A stretch of 64,000 bases of DNA from Saprospiraceae bacterium (GTDB lineage: Bacteria; Bacteroidota; Bacteroidia; Chitinophagales; Saprospiraceae), in NCBI GenBank assembly GCA_027486765.1, contig JAIXOO010000235.1, positions 1 to 64,000 of the forward strand. Reading direction: 5' to 3'. The notes under the pieces were generated by a model. The model was not told the origin of the DNA and did no database searches. It was given only the letters and a program-made list of their open reading frames with translations. This document shows, piece after piece, positions 60,991-64,000 of this stretch. The translations under genes and the position numbers were made by a program. How positions within the stretch are numbered: position 1 is the first letter of the stretch; each line of letters begins with the position of its first letter.

Positions 60991-61801
60991 ACGCTGCCTT
61001 CACTGGCCTGAGTACAAAGTATACCCCAATCAACACGAAGGGTATACTGAGCAACTGGCCAGTAGACAATACATTATTAAATGCGGTTTCAAAGCCACCC
61101 TGGCTGGTTTTGAAAAACTCCATGACAATCCGGATGCCCCAGATAAAAATCATGAACAAACCGAACATGTAGCCTGGTTTGTGGCGTTTTTCAGTGCGCC
61201 AGTACGTATAATACAGCACAAAAAAACTGATCAAATAGCTCAATGACTCGTACAATTGTACCGGGTGCCGTGGCAAACCGTTGGGGCCATCCACCCGCTC
61301 GAAGACGAAGCCCCAGCTCGCGGTAGTTGGGTTACCCAGGATTTCAGAATTCATCAAATTGCCCAAGCGGATGAAACAACCTGCCAGTGCCGTAGGCACC
61401 ACCACCTTGTCCAAAATCCAGAGCAATGATTTTTTAGACACCCGTTTGGAAAAAATCCACAGCGCCAAAATTACCCCAATGGCACCTCCATGACTAGCCA
61501 AACCACCTTTCCACACCTGTGGAATCTCATTGAGGTGTTGGCTGTAATAAGGCCAGTCGTAAAAAAAGACGTGCCCCAAACGTGCTCCAACTACCGCACC
61601 AACGACTATGTATACAAAGGCTTTGTCCAGCCATTCTTCCGGGGCTTTTTCCGCCAAAAACATCTTGCGTACAATGAATAAGCCGAGCAAAAAGCCGGAG
61701 GCAAAAAGCAATCCATACCAACGCAGGGTAATGGGGCCAATCGAAACAATTTCTGGAGAAGCATTCCAGTGAATGTAATTCAAGAGCATAGGTTCTGGCA
61801 T
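60989..61801 (-). CDS. lgt: prolipoprotein diacylglyceryl transferase
   Basis: A 270-residue inner-membrane enzyme that attaches diacylglycerol to the lipobox Cys of prolipoproteins. Seven TM segments; signatures GARLGHVFFYDWPYY, GGLASHGGAIGVILAL (catalytic His region), GCFIRLGNLMNSEILG and HPVQLYESLSYL. Length is normal. ATG 61789 (MLLNYIHW) is an alternative start. It serves the several lipoproteins in this region. Confidence 0.96.
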   Translation of the reverse strand: MPEPMLLNYIHWNASPEIVSIGPITLRWYGLLFASGFLLGLFIVRKMFLAEKAPEEWLDKAFVYIVVGAVVGARLGHVFFYDWPYYSQHLNEIPQVWKGGLASHGGAIGVILALWIFSKRVSKKSLLWILDKVVVPTALAGCFIRLGNLMNSEILGNPTTASWGFVFERVDGPNGLPRHPVQLYESLSYLISFFVLYYTYWRTEKRHKPGYMFGLFMIFIWGIRIVMEFFKTSQGGFETAFNNVLSTGQLLSIPFVLIGVYFVLRPVKAA

Positions 61802-61930
61802 TTAACGCTCAATGATACTGCAAATCGCGCAAAAATTTGGCAGTTGTCGTAATTTTTTACTTTCATTGACAACTCATTAACTTGTCTTCTCTTAGCTTAA
61901 AACATTACAAAGCGGCGTTAATTTTTTTGC

Positions 61931-62434
61931 GTGGAAAAAGAATTTGTACAATTGGTACAACAAAACGCGGGAATCATCCATAAGGTCATTCGCTTGTACG
62001 TGGATCACCCCGAGGATCGGCGTGACTTGTATCAGGAAGTCCTGTTGCAGGCCTGGAAGTCTTATGCCAGCTTCAAGGGTGAGGCCGCTTTTTCCACCTG
62101 GTTGTACCGCATCAGCCTCAATACAGTGCTTACTTTTCGCCGAAGGCAACGGGTGCCCATCAGTGAATTGCCCAGCCAATTGGACCTGGCTTCAGAACCG
62201 ACCAGGCACAATACCGAGGACAGCGAACTGTTGTGGCTGGCCATCAAACAATTGAACGAAATCGACCGCGTGATCATTACCCTCCATCTGGATGGCTATG
62301 ACAATGAGGAAATTGCCCAGGTAACCGGACTGAACAAAAACAACACAACTGTACGTTTGCACCGCGCCAAACAAAGCGTGGTGCAACGTTTAAAAAACTG
62401 GACTAGTGCCCCGTCCACTAACTCCAAAATATAA
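61931..62434 (+). CDS. ECF-type RNA polymerase sigma factor
   Basis: A 167-residue sigma factor starting at GTG 61931. Region 2: DHPEDRRDLYQEVLLQAWKSYASFKGEAAFSTWLYRISLNTVLTFRRR. Region 4: LNEIDRVIITLHLDGYDNEEIAQVTGLNKNNTTVRLHRAKQSVVQRL. It is followed 6 nt later by a membrane protein that is probably its regulator. The upstream 129-nt gap shows no other gene. Confidence 0.94.
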   Translation: MEKEFVQLVQQNAGIIHKVIRLYVDHPEDRRDLYQEVLLQAWKSYASFKGEAAFSTWLYRISLNTVLTFRRRQRVPISELPSQLDLASEPTRHNTEDSELLWLAIKQLNEIDRVIITLHLDGYDNEEIAQVTGLNKNNTTVRLHRAKQSVVQRLKNWTSAPSTNSKI

Positions 62435-62440
62435 CGTACT

Positions 62441-63055
62441 ATGGATTTGCAGCAGGAATGGAATAAATTGCAGGAAACCAATCTGGCCGCGCCTCCACTT
62501 TCAGAAATTGAAATCAGGGAGGCCTTGCAGCATGGCTCGCGCGCACCCCTCGCCGGGGTAAAGCGGGTCATTCGTTTCAGGCTTTACGCAGTCATTGTAT
62601 ATCTATTGCTGGCACTGGGGTTCATGTGGTACAATTGGAATGAGCCCGAAAAACTGCCCATTGCCCTTAGCATTTTGTTGTACTATAGCCTGGCCCTCCT
62701 GTTTAGTGGTTGGCAACTTTGGCAACTGCAACGAAGGGCGGTGGACATGGACGGTAATTTGTTACAAACCTTGCAAACTTATTATCAAATCGTCGAATAC
62801 AACATCCGCATTGATGCCATTCTCGGCTGGTTCATTTATCCAATGTCTTTTGCGCTGGGCTTTCTTTATATGCTGATCCGCCCGGATCGGGGGATCGTAG
62901 ATATCCTACAAACCCAGAGCTTCATGCTACCACTGTTGTTGGGTATGGTGGTGGTGACACCGCTGTTTTGGTGGTTTACCAAATTGGTGAATCGCAGATT
63001 GTTCGGGGATTTGTTGGCGCAGCTAAAAGAGAATATTGAAGTTTTGAAGGAATAA
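62441..63055 (+). CDS. four-TM protein downstream of the sigma factor, putative anti-sigma
   Basis: A 204-residue protein with a helical cytoplasmic N-terminus (EWNKLQETNLAAPPLSEIEIREAL) and four TM helices (VIVYLLLALGFMWYNW, ALSILLYYSLALLFSGW, ILGWFIYPMSFALGFLYML, MLPLLLGMVVVTPLFWWF). It starts 6 nt after the sigma stop. Context suggests a sigma regulator, but no conserved anti-sigma motif is recognised. Confidence 0.7.
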   Translation: MDLQQEWNKLQETNLAAPPLSEIEIREALQHGSRAPLAGVKRVIRFRLYAVIVYLLLALGFMWYNWNEPEKLPIALSILLYYSLALLFSGWQLWQLQRRAVDMDGNLLQTLQTYYQIVEYNIRIDAILGWFIYPMSFALGFLYMLIRPDRGIVDILQTQSFMLPLLLGMVVVTPLFWWFTKLVNRRLFGDLLAQLKENIEVLKE

Positions 63056-63089
63056 GCTTGAAACCCCTTCCTTAGGGACGGGAATGAAG

Positions 63090-63127
63090 TCCGGCAGTCG
63101 ACAAGAAGTCGAGCTGCCGGATTTTTT
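63090..63127 (+). terminator. rho-independent terminator of the sigma operon
   Basis: CCGGCAGTCGAC pairs with GTCGAGCTGCCGG, followed by ATTTTTT. It lies 35 nt after the last stop. Confidence 0.9.
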
Positions 63128-63153
63128 ATTGGTTTAACTTAAAACAGAGCCTT

Positions 63154-63193
63154 AGTAGTGGGGCAAAATGATCACTTATTTTTTTATTGCCCC
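63154..63193 (-). repeat. short copy of the GGGGC...ACTACT palindromic element
   Basis: On the minus strand it reads GGGGCAAT...AAGTGATCATTTTGCCCC, ACTACT. It is nearly identical to 22864-22902. It lies between two convergent genes, so unlike the other copies it is not next to a start codon. Confidence 0.85.
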
Positions 63194-63213
63194 TTGTAAC
63201 AAAAGAACGTGAC

Positions 63214-63900
63214 TCAAGCCACCTGGGCCATGACGTCGCTTTTACAAGACACCAGCGTATCTTCCAAAAACTCCACATGCCCAGTATCCAAATCGTGCTT
63301 GGCCCCAATGATGGCAATCTCTCCCGCCTCGATCATTTGTTCCAAAATATAGCTACGGTTAACGATGGCTTTAACCGAACGGCGAATGTTAAGGGTGGCC
63401 ACATTTTCTACAAACTCCGGGTTTTTGGAGTTCCGCTTATCTTTTTCTAGGGTGAGGTCTTCTTCATAAACGGCGGGCTGGATTTTGGACAACAATTCAG
63501 TTAAGTTGCCCATTTCCACATGGTCGCAAGCACCCTTAATGGCGCCACATTTGGTATGGCCCAATACCACGATCAGTTTTGAACCCGCTACTTTGCAGGC
63601 GAACTCCAAACTACCGATGATGTCAGTATTGACCACATTGCCCGCGATGCGAATTGAAAAAACGTCGCCCAGACCCTGGTCAAAAATCAGCTCGGCCGAA
63701 GTGCGACTGTCAATACAGCTCAGAATTACCGCAAAAGGCCATTGCCCATCGCGGGTTTCATTGGCCTGCTGGAGCAAGTCGCGGTTGGCCTTTAGATTGT
63801 TGACAAAACGTTCGTTGCCCTCCTTTAGAAACTCAATGGCTTTGGCAGGAGTAATCGAAGATTGCGTTACTGAAGTATGTGCTTTCATGTGTCTTTTCAT
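63214..63900 (-). CDS. beta-class carbonic anhydrase
   Basis: A 228-residue zinc enzyme hydrating CO2 to bicarbonate. Zinc and active-site residues are all present: Cys62, Asp64 and Arg66 in SCIDSRTSAEL, His115 and Cys118 in LGHTKCGAIKGACD. No signal peptide. ATG 63888 is an alternative start. Its start lies 3 nt after the stop of a gene that enters from the right edge, so it is the second gene of an operon. Confidence 0.95.
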   Translation of the reverse strand: MKRHMKAHTSVTQSSITPAKAIEFLKEGNERFVNNLKANRDLLQQANETRDGQWPFAVILSCIDSRTSAELIFDQGLGDVFSIRIAGNVVNTDIIGSLEFACKVAGSKLIVVLGHTKCGAIKGACDHVEMGNLTELLSKIQPAVYEEDLTLEKDKRNSKNPEFVENVATLNIRRSVKAIVNRSYILEQMIEAGEIAIIGAKHDLDTGHVEFLEDTLVSCKSDVMAQVA

Positions 63901-63903
63901 TTT

Positions 63904-64000
63904 TTAGTGTGACGAAACATGGCTGGAAAATTCCATGGTATATTCGTCCTTGAATCCAACTAAGGATACTTGAATGTTTTTATCCTTGGAGCCAATATTT
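63904..64000 (-). CDS. 3' end of an unidentified gene upstream of carbonic anhydrase
   Basis: Not in the ORF track. On the minus strand a frame is open from the window edge to TAA at 63906-63904, giving about 32 residues (NIGSKDKNIQVSLVGFKDEY...SSHVSSH). It lies 3 nt before the carbonic anhydrase start. In many Bacteroidota a SulP-type anion transporter precedes such an anhydrase, so this may be its C-terminal tail, but 32 residues cannot prove it. Confidence 0.5.
   Translation of the reverse strand, partial: NIGSKDKNIQVSLVGFKDEYTMEFSSHVSSH

Noticed and set aside
1-64000. tRNA, rRNA or riboswitch genes
   Set aside because: No cloverleaf-like, rRNA-like or known riboswitch sequence was recognised in the gaps; a covariance search was not possible.

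Overview
The window looks like a chromosomal segment from a member of the Bacteroidota, most likely the Saprospiria (Haliscomenobacter/Lewinella-like). That placement is inferred from gene content, not from a marker-gene comparison. The supporting features are a CHU_C (T9SS type B sorting) adhesin with SprB-type repeats, a PorP/SprF-family protein, a fused MurF-alanine racemase, BshA (bacillithiol synthesis), several stand-alone MacB/FtsX-type permeases, a TPR histidine kinase paired with a LytTR regulator, and three sigma factors each followed by a small membrane protein. I found no rRNA, tRNA, CRISPR array, phage or transposase gene. The two edge genes are cut by the window.

Layout. 0-1.3 kb: 3' part of an ECF sigma factor, a one-TM protein and a Spy/CnrX-like periplasmic sensor. 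1.4-12.5 kb: homogentisate dioxygenase, beta-propeller protein, secreted esterase, large FtsX permease, DUF2911/TPR protein, maleylpyruvate-isomerase-like DinB protein, thioredoxin-TPR protein, and an odd AbfB-type beta-trefoil/cysteine-rich secreted protein. 12.7-15.8 kb: TPR histidine kinase and LytTR regulator. 16-20 kb: minus-strand surface operon (FN3-like protein, SprB/CHU_C adhesin, DUF2490 protein with a large Asp-rich insert). 20.2-22.8 kb: glycerate kinase and DASS-type anion transporter.

22.9-32.7 kb: a same-strand run of sigma factor, TM/TPR protein, papain-like protease, giant caspase-like protease, PorP/SprF protein, an ABC exporter whose ATPase domain has lost its motifs, and a P-loop protein. 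This is my main candidate for an undescribed system. 33-34.5 kb: HTTM membrane protein with a small partner. 35-42 kb: envelope biogenesis (SurA, a SurA-N-like lipoprotein, a PpiC parvulin, MurF-Alr). 42-50.6 kb: CoA-pyrophosphatase-like Nudix protein, two more FtsX permeases, RfbA, M19 dipeptidase, a cyclase and a membrane protein. 50.7-54.6 kb: LysM glucosaminidase, aspartyl-protease/PDZ protein, two small envelope proteins. 54.5-61.8 kb (minus strand): PxpC, BshA, molybdopterin oxidoreductase, OmpR-type regulator and kinase, Lgt. 61.9-64 kb: ECF sigma factor with membrane partner, and beta-carbonic anhydrase directly behind a truncated gene.

The intergenic DNA is notable. Most longer gaps hold inverted repeats whose arms are built from short local 'words'. 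One dispersed palindromic family (22864, 24267, 39421, 63154) is striking: its two long copies each carry a perfect Bacteroidota-type promoter (TTTG, 19-20 nt, TATTTTTG) pointing at the adjacent protease or PPIase gene. All family calls are from reading the translated sequence; no database search was possible.
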